Positions 1 to 10,302 of a stretch of 64,000 nt of DNA are shown piece after piece. Each line of letters opens with the position of its first letter. Position 1 is the stretch's first letter. The stretch lies in contig NC_134833.1 in NCBI RefSeq assembly GCF_004210375.1, positions 45,440,782-45,504,781 on the forward strand, in the 5' to 3' direction. Made by a program: the position numbers and the translations under genes. This DNA is from Tachypleus tridentatus (taxonomy: Eukaryota; Arthropoda; Merostomata; Xiphosura; Limulidae). A model generated the notes under the pieces. It saw nothing but the letters and a program-made list of their open reading frames with translations, did no database searches and was not told where the DNA came from.

Positions 1-59
1 TTACAACATAAACATTTAATATGGCATGTTGTAAAAACATTTTTCTCTATATTTTCCAG

Positions 60-633
60 AAAACAATTGTAGTAGAAGTGATGAGAGATTCCAAATTGCT
101 GTCATTGTCATTGAAACCTCAATCATGGAGTGGACAAGGAGTTTTAGGGTAACATGCAATTATCATGTACTTTGTTTTCACGTTCTTACAATTGATCAGA
201 ACTAAAACACCTGTTTTATTTTAATTTTAGAATACCAATAATATGACCAATTTAAGTATCATAGGTATTCTACTGCATATATTCATACAATAAAGGTGTA
301 TCAGTTTCTAAATTTTGCAAAGCAGAAAAAAAATTTAGTACCAATGTTTTGCATTATGCATTTCTAATGAGTTAAAGCAACAAATACAAATTTATAACAG
401 AAAAATAAAACAGAATTGACTTAACAGTAATAGTATTGAATGTTACTGCATGCATGAGAAATTCTTTTACATCAATTGTTTTTTTAATAAAAGATTTAAC
501 ATTTTTTCTGCAGAAACATCTTCAGAATAATGGGCCCTCACCTTTCTGTTAAAGTGCAATTATTTCAAAAAATTAAATATAAATTATCTGCTGTTTCTTT
601 CTTTTCAGATGTAGCATTGTTCCCATCAAGTAA
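60..633 (+). CDS. PSMD9: PSMD9 (26S proteasome assembly chaperone p27/Nas2), last two coding exons, 5' partial
   Basis: Two short exons join into the C-terminus of PSMD9. Exon 60-148 follows a pyrimidine-rich acceptor (ctctatattttccag) and ends at donor GTAACA; its product includes SLKPQSWSGQGVLG, the end of the PSMD9 PDZ domain, where relatives read like GLxPKRWxGKGLLGC. Exon 609-633 follows ttctttcttttcag; the phase is right and gives G-C-S-I-V-P-I-K then TAA at 631-633, matching the family's GCNI-P ending. PSMD9 is a cytosolic and nuclear chaperone that binds an AAA ATPase subunit while the 19S base of the proteasome is assembled. The earlier exons lie to the left of the window. The intron is 149-608. 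The identification rests on about 34 residues plus exact phasing, so an error is possible but unlikely. Confidence 0.78.
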
Positions 634-689
634 CGTCAACCAAGCTACGTAATGTTTAATGTGTTGTATTATTGATCAAAATGCTTATG

Positions 690-695
690 AATAAA
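690..695 (+). terminator. Poly(A) signal of PSMD9
   Basis: AATAAA lies 57 bases after the PSMD9 stop codon. A T-rich stretch follows, so cleavage is expected near 705-720. Confidence 0.6.
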
Positions 696-2181
696 CTACT
701 GTATGCTTTACTTTTTAGTATATAGTTGTTAAAATATATACACAAGTAATTAAATCTGCCACTTCCAATATTTTCATGAACTTTGTTCATTGGAGTGTTT
801 TGTGTATAGAAAATGAAGCCAGGATCTATATGGACATCCTGAAACTTACATTGGTTTTTGTAAATGAGAAAATTAGTGTAAAGATGAGTTTTACATTTAA
901 CAAGATTGCATCATTTAAATAAATTAGATAACCTCAATCAACACCACTTTTAAGGTAAATAACTTGATTTTATTTGAGATGTTTGAATTCATTAATATTG
1001 TCACATCCTTATCAGCATAGGTGTTTTACACTTAAATAAAATATTAACATGCTCAATATGTCAGTTTATTTCACAATTTCAATGAAATGGTGAATTTATC
1101 AAGTGTGATATAATTCACTGTTATATGCCTGTATCCAAGATTAACAGGAAAGTAAATATTTTAATCCTACGAAAATGGTGGTTTAATTCAAATTCAGCTG
1201 TTGTATTAGGTTGATTTGTTAATTCACTTTCAGGATTATACTTGCAATTTAAGTTTTATTCCAAAAGAGCTAATAAAAATTTGAGTAAAAATATCCTTTT
1301 ATCCTGGAAAATAACTGATTCAAAGCTTTTCAGAAGAAAATATTTCCAAAATGAAAGGGGAAACTTTATAAGTTTATAAAGGAAGTTAATCCCTTCATGT
1401 GGTGGCAAATGTTCCATAATATCCTTGACCATCATATCTAATGAAGTGTACAAGTCTGTAAAAAAAAAAATATGTAACAACTGGTTTTAGGTCCCTACAA
1501 CCCACCAAAAGAAATGTAATACTTCTTTTACAAAAATAGTATCACTTTACTGAAACATTCATAAGTTTAAAAGAAACTATAATAGTTGAATTATTCAAAC
1601 ATTAAAAGAATGGTCAGCACATAACTGATATTCTTGTAAGCAGTTTTTCAGTTATCCTCAGTTAATTGTATGAGGATGTTGATTGTTAAACCAAACTTCA
1701 ATAGCATTAAAAATGTTGCTACTGAATTGTTCAAAAGTCAAATAAGCTAAATAAAACTAAACTGGAACTGAACCACTATTCTCTAAAGATTAAATGCATG
1801 CATGTTATATGTGAAACTACATCAAACCAAACTGGTTAAAAATGCATATCTAGTCTTGTTTACTTAAAATATTAAACATGTACATGGTGTTAATATTATT
1901 AACTACAATTGAGATGTTTATCAAAGTACATGGTGTATAGTACAAATCAAAGCATTATAAATGTCAAATCAAATTTTCTGTGACAAAATCCTCATTGTTT
2001 ACATAAAAAAACAAATGCAACCTTTGAAGGAAAACTGTGTACTGTATTAGATAATGTTTCATTGTTATTATTACTAGCACTAAAGTCTTCAGAATTTCTC
2101 AGTGTCAACATAAGTAAATACAAGAGATAGATCTGTATGTTGCTAATTTCTGGTAATTAGCATCTACTAATTGTGATAAGC
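696..2181. other. Intergenic between convergent PSMD9 and MTERF4
   Basis: AT-rich unique-looking sequence between the 3' ends of the two genes. Apart from the doubtful minus-strand exon at 1256-1455, I see no gene, RNA or recognisable repeat. Confidence 0.5.
1256..1455 (-). CDS. Possible terminal exon of an unrecognised minus-strand gene
   Basis: On the minus strand a very strong acceptor (a run of T then acag) ends at 1456. An open frame of about 65 codons follows and stops at 1256. The stop codon TAA lies inside GAATAAA, so stop and poly(A) signal overlap. The peptide (with PPHEGINFLYKLIKFPLSFW) matches nothing I know and is rich in F, L, I and K, as expected of translated AT-rich DNA. It is downstream of the MTERF4 stop on the same strand, so it would be a separate gene, an alternative 3' exon, or chance. 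No upstream exon was found. Confidence 0.2.
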
Positions 2182-2187
2182 TTTATT
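2182..2187 (-). terminator. Poly(A) signal of MTERF4
   Basis: AATAAA on the minus strand (TTTATT on +), about 185 bases after the MTERF4 stop codon and the first such hexamer downstream of it. Confidence 0.5.
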
Positions 2188-2371
2188 GAATTGAAAAAGA
2201 ACAGCTGATACAGTAAAGGCATAGTAACAGTTGATGCTGATATGTGTTTAAAAAAAAAAAGAAAAGAAAAAAAAGGATATTGCTCATGTAATAACTGCAG
2301 GCATTCTAATATAGTGTGAATTAAATATGTATACCAGTACATTATTTTTCAATACATGTTCCAATGAAAGT

Positions 2372-3331
2372 TCACTCTGAGCTGTTCTCTAAGATATCTT
2401 CATCTTCTGACTTCTTTTTCTTCATTAATTCACAAAACACAGCATATTCTTCTGTAGTTAAACCTGATAGTTTGAGAAAGTCTTTAATGGAGGAGTTAAA
2501 TATAAGCCTTAGGGGAGGATTTTTCACTAAGTGTTTATGTTTTCCATGAGGTTTTTTGTAACAACCACTACATAAAGCAAACTCGTGTCTTGTTTTAATA
2601 TGCTTTACACAATGTTTTAACAATTCACACTTGATAATTTGAGGTTGTTCAATACCAACGACAAACAACAGGTAATCCATTTTCAATTGAATCTCATGCC
2701 ATGGTTCTACTAAAACTTGTGGGCATGTTTCAGCAAGTTTCAAAATATCTTCATTGGTGAATAACGAATTCAACATTTTTATTCTTTTTTGAAGATAATA
2801 TGGTTTTAGGAGGAGTAATGAAGGACACTGATCTAATATATTAAACACTTTAGCTTCCCCAAGTTTCAGAGATCTCCAATAATCTAGAGTAGATGCAACA
2901 ATGTCAGTTTTAACAGCTAACAGTGATGGAGTGTCAGACAACATTTTAAATATTTGTTTCTGGCTAAGACCATGACTAGATAGTAGTTTTACTAAACTTT
3001 CCCAACTACGTGAAGAATATTCCAACAACTGAGGGTTGAGGTCAACTAATTTTTTTGCATCTTCCTCAGCAATTCCTGCTACACAGCTTATTTCTTTTAT
3101 CTTTGAACTTAAGTATCTTTTCATTGGACATAAAGTAATATACAAGGTCAAATTCATTTTATTTGGCATGTCATATACTTCATAAATTCTATGATAAGGT
3201 GGTATCCTCACTTTTTTAACCAAAGATCTTAAACATGAGTGCAGTGACCTTGCTGGTGTAAGAAAACATCTTTGATATACAACTCTCTTCAAATACAAGT
3301 TTTTGGCTATCATAAGATTTTGGGTAAACAT
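2372..3331 (-). CDS. MTERF4: MTERF4, mitochondrial transcription termination factor family member
   Basis: Intact 319-codon frame in one exon. mTERF proteins are stacks of helical repeats that bind nucleic acid in mitochondria; MTERF4 delivers the rRNA methyltransferase NSUN4 to the large mitoribosomal subunit. Residues about 80-250 hold the mTERF repeats, with the typical x-CPxLL endings (DTPSLLAVK, DQCPSLLLLKP, ETCPQVLVEP). The subfamily is set by the C-terminal part: MGIKHPDIVKSE-like VGIEQPQIIKCE, the IKTRHEFALCSGCYKKP block, a TTEEYAVFCELM motif and an acidic tail (SEDEDILE), all as in vertebrate MTERF4. The N-terminus is basic with no acidic residue in its first 40, as in a mitochondrial presequence. 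I chose ATG 3331: a TTG lies further upstream, but TGA stands in frame before it. A strong acceptor (T-run then acag) at 3373 means the 5' UTR is spliced to a distant first exon. Confidence 0.9.
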   Translation of the reverse strand: MFTQNLMIAKNLYLKRVVYQRCFLTPARSLHSCLRSLVKKVRIPPYHRIYEVYDMPNKMNLTLYITLCPMKRYLSSKIKEISCVAGIAEEDAKKLVDLNPQLLEYSSRSWESLVKLLSSHGLSQKQIFKMLSDTPSLLAVKTDIVASTLDYWRSLKLGEAKVFNILDQCPSLLLLKPYYLQKRIKMLNSLFTNEDILKLAETCPQVLVEPWHEIQLKMDYLLFVVGIEQPQIIKCELLKHCVKHIKTRHEFALCSGCYKKPHGKHKHLVKNPPLRLIFNSSIKDFLKLSGLTTEEYAVFCELMKKKKSEDEDILENSSE

Positions 3332-3386
3332 AGTTGTATTATTTTGAGTGTCTAACAACTTTCAAAATTAACCTGTAAAAAAAATA

Positions 3387-4119
3387 AATAAATGCATGAA
3401 GGATACACATACATCATAAAACTCAGAACATTTTGTACTTCAACTGTTTCTGGTATGGGAGAAGACAGACAAATGTAGTTCTCAAAGTTTGTTAATGCTA
3501 AATATTTTAAATTCTTATTCTTTATTAATAACTATCTTGATAGTAAATTGTATTAGATCAACAAATTACAGAGAACTTCTATAAGAAATTAAAGCTTACA
3601 AGCATTTAAAAGGTTAATATAAGTTTTCATTATTCAACAGAAATTCCAGTAAAACAAGTAAAATACAAAAAACCTTCTCCCTGGTTTAGTTAGCTTTGTT
3701 AATCTAAGTTTTTTTTTTACATATATTCTGAACAATAAATTATGAAATTTAAAAATAACTTCATATTACTCTGAACATGCTTCTTTTCATTCCTTTAAAC
3801 TTACTGTACACACATAGCTTATCACTTTTTTCAAATTTAAACATTCTTGATAAAGTATACGGACCATGACACAAATTGGTAAATACATCACCTTACTGGC
3901 TACATTATATTCAATATGCATAATAGGTTCATTAAAAATGTTACAACTAAGTGTGAAACACAGGTACTAGAAACAATATCTTCAAACTGGAGTTTCCCAT
4001 TATTATGTACAATAAAATAAAGTTATTATATATGGAAAGCAGAAGGGATCGTACTTTTACATATATACATTATATTTTATACAATACACATTGAAATATG
4101 TTTCTTTTGTTATTAAGTA
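3387..4119. other. Non-coding, probably MTERF4 intron 1
   Basis: AT-rich, no open frame of note and no recognised repeat. It lies immediately upstream of the MTERF4 acceptor on the transcribed strand. Confidence 0.4.
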
Positions 4120-4175
4120 TGAAGCTACACAAAGAGCTATCTGTGCTCTGCCCATCAAAATAGTTTTTTGATTTG
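4120..4175 (-). repeat. SINE-3 tail fragment
   Basis: agctacacaa-agagctatctgtgctctgccca matches the tail of the SINE at 18335-18420, but the tRNA-like head is lost here. Confidence 0.4.
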
Positions 4176-4359
4176 TGGATCATTAAAGGGTGGAAACATT
4201 GAAGTGTGCTACTATACTGTAGAACTATTTTTCAACATCCATGAATTAAGTGCAATTCATTATGTTGTATCATGTTCACTTAGTGTATTCAGAGAAATCG
4301 TCTAACATATCTTAAAGCTGTGTTGACACTTATATTCACATCAGTTACTAGGAAATAGA

Positions 4360-5170
4360 GTAACTAAAATTTGAAGATGGCTTGAAAGGGTAATAAAGAA
4401 AACATTATAAATATACAACTTTTCACCAAGGTTATATCCTCATCAGGTACAAGTAATTTACAGACACACACACAGTATGAAACTGAGAGGTCACAAAACA
4501 GACTGCTTAACAGTTTAATAAAGGTTTCTTGGTACCTGGGGTATTGGTTTACAGTTGTTTTGTTCAATTAAGATGGATTACATTATTTTGAGGTTGCTGA
4601 TGTTTTGCTCTTTGTTTAAATTAACAGTGCTTTGAATAGATATGTTTTTAAGAGTTGCAATGGTGGTAAACATGGGAGTTTTTTTTTTTTTTTATGTTTA
4701 CTATATCTAGTTTCTAATTCATTTGATGTAGGCTTCTGGACAGTTACCACACTATTTCATAAGTAATGTTGGTATTGTGTGATTAAATTTAATTTCTATT
4801 TAGTAATAAATTTATTTTAGGGCTGTGGTTCTGAGTAAATTTGAAGTCAATAGGAATTTTAAGTTTACTTGCAAGTGGTTTTTTAAGTGTTGATTGTATT
4901 TGCAATTTATTTCAGGGTAAATAGCAGTGAAACATTGTATTGTTTGATATATTAGTGTCAATTTTGTTTGAGAGTTGGCTTTTCAGGTTTTCATTCTTGT
5001 GGTTATGTGGGAATTGTTGATGTGAATGAAGAAGTTTCATAAAATTTGTTTCTTCATCTATGTAGTCAACTGTACAGTATTAAAGCCATGTCTTATAACA
5101 TTGAGTTTTTCTTCCAAATCATGAGTGGGATTCCATGGTATGTAGAAGACTGTGCGAGTGAAATTTTATT
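4360..5170 (-). mobile_element. Decayed Penelope-like retroelement (doubtful)
   Basis: On the minus strand a Penelope-type tail can be seen near 4370-4460: CTGATGAGGATATAACC, then GGTGAAAAGTTG. This resembles the pattern 'two-base-spaced GA repeats then gaaacg' found after Penelope open frames and seen again at 62140-62215. Upstream (5170-5060) a short frame reads TVFYIPWNPTHDLEEKLNVI, like the stretch between reverse transcriptase and GIY-YIG domain. The rest is too damaged to assign. Confidence 0.3.
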
Positions 5171-5369
5171 TTGAATTATGTTTTGGATCTAATTATGTTG
5201 AGGTTAAGAAAAGGTAACTGTTTACTATTTTCATCTTTGTATGGATAATATTATAAACATAATATTGTAACTTCTTAACACTTCTCAATAGGAAATACAG
5301 ATCTCAACCTACTCCCTTTCACTCTATAAACCTTTCAATCCTGATACAGTACTTAATCTCTTATAAGAT

Positions 5370-5570
5370 TAGCTATTCCCATTCAGTGTTGCCCTCTGAT
5401 TACAAACATTTTCTTTACACATGCCACAAGCCTTCTACACCCCATCTATTGGAAATGAAAATCATTATGCATCATCTCCTCACCAACAGAAGCATGACAT
5501 GTTCACATGATGCATATGACTCCCTTTACACTCCTCTACCAAACTATCATTTCTCATTTGGCAGTATTTG
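5370..5570 (+). repeat. Left inverted terminal repeat of the DIRS element
   Basis: Complementary to 10094-10302. Shared blocks include ttacacatgccacaag, catgacatgttcacatgatg and ccaaactatcattt, with indels between them. Confidence 0.75.
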
Positions 5571-6929
5571 AATTCTACATGCTCTTTTGTTTGTTTAATG
5601 CTTGATGTTCAACTTTGTTTCTTCCCACAAAGTTGTTGTTTTTCAAATTAATTTGATTTCATTCAACCTGCATCCTATATTAGTATTTATTGATTAATTC
5701 TAGTCAATTTCTTCTCTGCACTAGAATTTGATGAAACTTTCTGTAACAATGAATTTCCAGCATAACATCAGCACTTCCAAGTTTACACCAGCAACTAGTA
5801 TTTTTTTCCCCCTCAGCTACAGGCAAACTGACAATGGATTTATCTGCTTTTATATATATATCAGAAGATCAAATGTTAGTTACATAGAAAAACCTTTGAC
5901 CCCAGCATTGCCCAGGCTGCTCCTGAACTGGCTGAACCTGTGCAAGTTAACAAAGACTGATTGTAATTTTCCACCTCCAGAGTTTGCTGTTTCTTCCCTT
6001 CCCATTAGGCCTAATTTGGTCTTTTTAGATTTTGCATCTCACGTTTGTGACGTTTTATTCCTTGCTCATAATTCTCATACACTCTGTCCTTCCTTATTGC
6101 ATAAACAATCTTCCAAACCTGTTTTGTTTTTTCCCCCATCCCTTGATATTCAGGTTCATGCTTATCACTTTGCTTTGCAATTAAATGAGGGGGATTAGCA
6201 CAAACCCCAACCTAGCATAATGCTGAATATCCATTTTTAGATCAGCACTTGTTAGGTTTCTTATTACCTATTTGAGGGATGGCTCCCAAATAAAATGTTT
6301 TATTCATGCCCAATATTCTTGCTTGTATCTTGTCCTTACCAACCTCTTAAGGTATTTTTCTTTAATACATCTCATATCTGATTCACTCCATAGAAATTCT
6401 GAGGGATTTTCTGCAGCTACCCTTGCAGTTCTCTCCTCTACTTTAAGCCCACATGTCATTTTTGGCTCCGGTGTTGCATACGTGGTTTCTTTGTTCTTGG
6501 AACCTTATAGGTCATGATACCATATTGGCTTGGGTCCATTTATCCTCAGCATATCTTTGGAATTTATGAATGGCCACATTTTTGAGACATTACACCCTTC
6601 ATAAGGTCCCAGAAACTATAAAGCCTGAGATGACATCAATACACCCTTATGAATATTGCAGCCCTTCTATTTGTGTCAGAGCTTCATATTCTCTGCCCTG
6701 TTCTAGTCCTTACACATCCCTTTTATTCAGGGTAATTCTTGTTGCCTTCCTCAACTACACAACCCCCATTGCCAATGATACTGGTGACTACTCATAACAC
6801 TGTATCTGGTGGGAACTCATTTGTTCAAGTGTGTTTGTTGCTAGCATCCCTTCATCAACAATAAATGGGTACATCAGGTTATGTTAGAAGAATTCAATGT
6901 CCAGTTTCTTTCTTCACCTCCAGTTTCCT

Positions 6930-7215
6930 TCCCTTCTTTTAGAGCTCCTGTGACCAGCCAGCATCTGTCAGAAGTGGCTTGAGGACTGCTCTTGCAGCAG
7001 GTAATCAGATTGTTCCACATTCTTCTAAAGGTTTTTATTCCAGACTTTTTACCCAAGGAAAATCTGGGATTATCAGCCATTAATTGATTCACCTCACCAT
7101 AACCACTTCATATCACATCCAAGTTACCATGGAGTCTTTTCTCACCCCGAGATGAGTGTTTTCTCCAGGGTTGTGGATGACAAAAATGGATGTCTCCAAT
7201 GCTTTCCTATATAGT
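6930..7215 (+). pseudogene. DIRS reverse transcriptase remnant
   Basis: Frames on + give GFYSRLFTQGKSG (7030-7070; family pattern GFYSRLFxxxKxxG) and, after damage, PGLWMTKMDVSNAFLY (7165-7212), the motif A region usually read as xSVDLKDAYFH. Stops separate the two, and the remaining palm motifs are gone because the next 200 bases are an inverted segment from elsewhere in the element. Confidence 0.6.
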
Positions 7216-7400
7216 GGGAGATGAATCTACTGGGAGTAGTCCACACACCTGATTCCAGAATCTCTTCCACTGCATGACAAAAATGAGAACTAAGGGAAAA
7301 ACAGGTGTTGAATCTGATGGAAGGACACTTGGATCAATTTCTAGGAGGAAGAAAGTTGGAAGAAATAGGTAAACCTCTTTTCTGGTCACTTGTACTTTAT
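7205..7400 (-). repeat. Inverted internal segment of the DIRS element
   Basis: Minus-strand sequence here resembles the plus strand at 8345-8515: both read LPTFFLLE then DPS-LPSDST. It replaces the expected rest of the reverse transcriptase, so this copy has an internal inverted duplication, or a natural DIRS internal complementary region displaced by deletion. Confidence 0.55.
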
Positions 7401-7499
7401 CCAGCAAATACTTTCAACCAGGAGTAGTCACATATGTATATGTGTACCCACCTATCTGATTTTATCACTGGGTGTTTTTCTTGTCCATTTCACCCCTTG

Positions 7500-8420
7500 T
7501 TGGGTCCTTTTGATTGCTCCTTATTGGTTAGCTCAACCTTGGTTTCCACAGTTACAATAACTGCTCTTTTCCCCTCTGGTCTTTCTTCCACTTTCTCCCT
7601 CCCTCCTTCACCAACTTCAGTCATATGTTCTACATCCCAAAATTCAATTCCTGCATCTTCACATCTGACTTTTCTCTAATCATTGGTGAGGAGATCCAGT
7701 TTCACATGTTGAGTTGCTTCCTTGTTAGTTGTTTCCACTAATCCATCTTCCATTGAGATATACCATGCTAACAAGGTCTTCCATGACTCATATGGTAAAA
7801 TTTCTCACCTAGCTGATATACCATGTGTCTTCAGTCTCCTCTCTTTTTGGATGGCTGGTGGCTTATTCCACACTGTTCATTTTCCTTAATACTGTACAAT
7901 TTTTTTTTATTTTTCCACTGTTTTTACCATACTTGGGCATTCCATCTAGATGTCACCCTCCCAGTCATCCTATGTTTCTGGGTTGGGATGTTAATGTGGC
8001 CCTTCATTCCCTCACTATCTCCCCATTTGAACCACTTTCCTCATGTTCCTTGTTTCATTTCTCTCTTAAAACATCAAAAGTTGGATTTGTTTGCCATTGA
8101 CATTTTACCTACCTTTTATCACAGTGTCAGATCATTCCTTTCTCCTGAAGACATCAGAAGCTTTGAAGGGTGATTCCTCCTTTTCTCTTATTTCCCTCAT
8201 TTTCCCATCAATCAGATTCAGATAGGCCTCTGTTACCAATTAAGTTTCTTTGTTGTTATAATAGCCTGTACTGATTGCTTCTGGGTTACACATTCCTGAA
8301 TCTTTAACCCTGGCAATCTTCCTCTTGCCAATTGGGTCCACCTTTTGATTTCATTGATCTATTTCTCCCTACCTTCTTCCTTCTAGAATTTGATCCAAGC
8401 ATCCTCCCATCAGATTCAAC
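7500..8420 (+). pseudogene. DIRS tyrosine recombinase remnant
   Basis: IAPYWLAQPWFPQL at about 7515-7560 is the conserved linker before the recombinase (family LIAPxWPxxPWFP). Further on, fragments align with the catalytic half: VIPPFLLFPSFSHQSDSDRP (8160-8225) followed by LLPIKFLCCY, matching family 'IPxLxxxxDRxLCPVRALxxY'. Stops and frameshifts occur throughout, and the catalytic R-H-R-Y set cannot be traced in one frame. Confidence 0.6.
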
Positions 8421-10093
8421 ACATTTTTCCCTTGCTTCTCATCTTCATCATCCAGTGAAGGAGATTCTGCAGTCAGGTGTGTAGACTACTCCCAGTACAC
8501 TCATCTCCCACTGCCTACACCATATCTCATATTTTTCTACACAAGAGTTTTATCTACCACTTGTAGCTGTTATTCAGACTTCTGCATTACTCATAAGTTT
8601 TTATTCATACTTTCATTCTTTCAGGTGCATTTCTCTAATTCTTTATCACATGGATCCCATTCAGTAGCAAGTGGTTCCTTAACAGGCATTCTTTAAATCC
8701 ACATTGTTCAGCTATGTTGGCTCATACTTTATCTTCCATGCATACTTATTGTTGAGATAGGGTGTTCCACAAGATTGTTTGAAGGTGAATAACCTTACCA
8801 TGTCTTGCTTAATAAGAAATACCTGTCCAAGACCATACCACCCATATACTGCATGGGTAAAGCATAAGGGGATTGTTACTTATCTATGCTATGCCTGAAG
8901 TGAATAGCTCCAAATAGCCTTCTTTTCAAAATAAAGTTTTGTGGTCACCTATTGCATAGTCTCTGGTGATGACATTCCTCTGAACTCTCCAATGCATTAT
9001 CACCCTCCTTTATTTAGTTGGAGTATGAGACTTCTTGCCACTTTACAGTTCCAAGCTGCTGGAATGGTTAACCATAAAGACACCCTACTGAATGAATTCC
9101 ATACAATAATAATTAAGTCAGAATATGGCATTGGTGTTCTGCTGGCATAAATGACATGATATCCTCTTATTTGTGATAACCAATACAACAGAGTGGGATA
9201 TGTAGTTTGTCCCTTTAATTGGAAGCCCTTATCCTTCCTTTGCATGGGCAGGTTTTGTATTTAGAGTGAACCAAGCAACAGAAGTCTTCACACAGGTTTC
9301 AGGTTATCTATATTCCTCTCTCAATTTCTTAAATTTGAATTGTGGATCACATGGGTGGTATGTGGGATTGTTACAGTTATGTCTTTGTCAATCTCTCATA
9401 CTCTTAATGTGGGTATATTATTGCCATATAGATGGTGCCAGCCTGTTCCATGGTTGTGGAGCTGATTACATGCCACAGACATCCTTTTGATACCAGTACA
9501 AGAGGTCAAACTCCCTAACTGATAACTCAGATTTAATCCTTGTGGTGTACCTGCTAATTGGAGTGATTTTTAATCTTTGGCTCTTGAGTTTAAAGTGAAG
9601 ACAATATGATCCTTATGCTATCCTTGTGTGTCCTCACTCTGCAAGAAGGTTTTTTGATATAGTTGACTTACTAAGTACAGTCTTCCAAGCCCTCTACATT
9701 CAGGGGCACATCCTTTTTTACCCCCTTTCTCATTTTGGGATTGAGTTACAATATCTTTCTCTTGTTAGGAGGATCACTTTCCTACCACATTCTCTCCCAT
9801 TCAGATGTGCTCCTCTCATTTTCTACCTTTATATCTTACACATTCTAAAAAATGGTAAGAAATATACCTGGCTCAGAAGCTGTGCAGTTCCCCTTTTTTA
9901 ATCTTTGGGTCTGAATCTCTCATTTTCATAGGTGTCCTTTGGATGCTTTCTGTGTGGGATTCTCACTAATCTTATGAGAGAAGTTAAGTACCATATCAGA
10001 AGTTATAATTTTCCTTTACTGAAAATGAATTTCCAATAGGTGCCTACCACTTTTCACACTTCCCACCCTTCCTCCCCACTTTTCTCCAGTGCT
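8421..10093 (+). other. 3' non-coding part of the DIRS element
   Basis: Aligns by eye with 54330-55840 in the second copy (for example around 8755-8800 with 54735-54780, and 9330-9660 with 55460-55790). No reading frame recognised. At the place of the 59-bp minisatellite of the other copy, this one has about two degenerate units. Confidence 0.5.
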
Positions 10094-10302
10094 GACATCT
10101 GCTAAACCTCAAAATGATAGTTTGGTAGAGGGAGTTGCATGCATCATGTGAACATGTCATGCTCCTATTGATGAGGAGGTGACATGATTATTTACATGAG
10201 ACATGTTGGAATCTTGCAATTCCAATAGTGGGAGTAGAAGACTTGTGGCATGTGTAAATAAAAAGTTTGCAAATAGATACCAGCACTGAACATGAATAGC
10301 CA
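10094..10302 (-). repeat. Right inverted terminal repeat of the DIRS element
   Basis: Reverse complement of 5370-5570 with moderate divergence and small indels. Confidence 0.75.

Larger units (their letters stand above)
5370..10302 (+). mobile_element. DIRS-like (tyrosine recombinase) retrotransposon, degenerate
   Basis: A 4.9-kb element bounded by inverted terminal repeats (5370-5570 and 10094-10302), as DIRS elements are, rather than direct LTRs. Reading on + it carries DIRS reverse transcriptase remains, the RNase H-recombinase linker and tyrosine recombinase remains, in the usual order. DIRS elements integrate as circles using the recombinase, without target-site duplication. All frames are interrupted. 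A second copy of the same family lies at 53200-55840, and short fragments at 41640-42048 and in the other array units match its 5820-6280 part. It is inferred to lie within an intron of MTERF4. Confidence 0.7.

Noticed and set aside
3332..3358. Upstream TTG start for MTERF4
   Set aside because: The frame is closed by TGA just before it and animal nuclear genes seldom use TTG; ATG 3331 is preferred.
5728..6198. 156-codon open frame on +
   Set aside because: It lies inside the DIRS element and is not continued in the related fragments; no domain recognised.
7823..8173. Overlapping 116- and 91-codon frames on +
   Set aside because: Part of the DIRS recombinase region, frames broken by stops and frameshifts; not a host gene.
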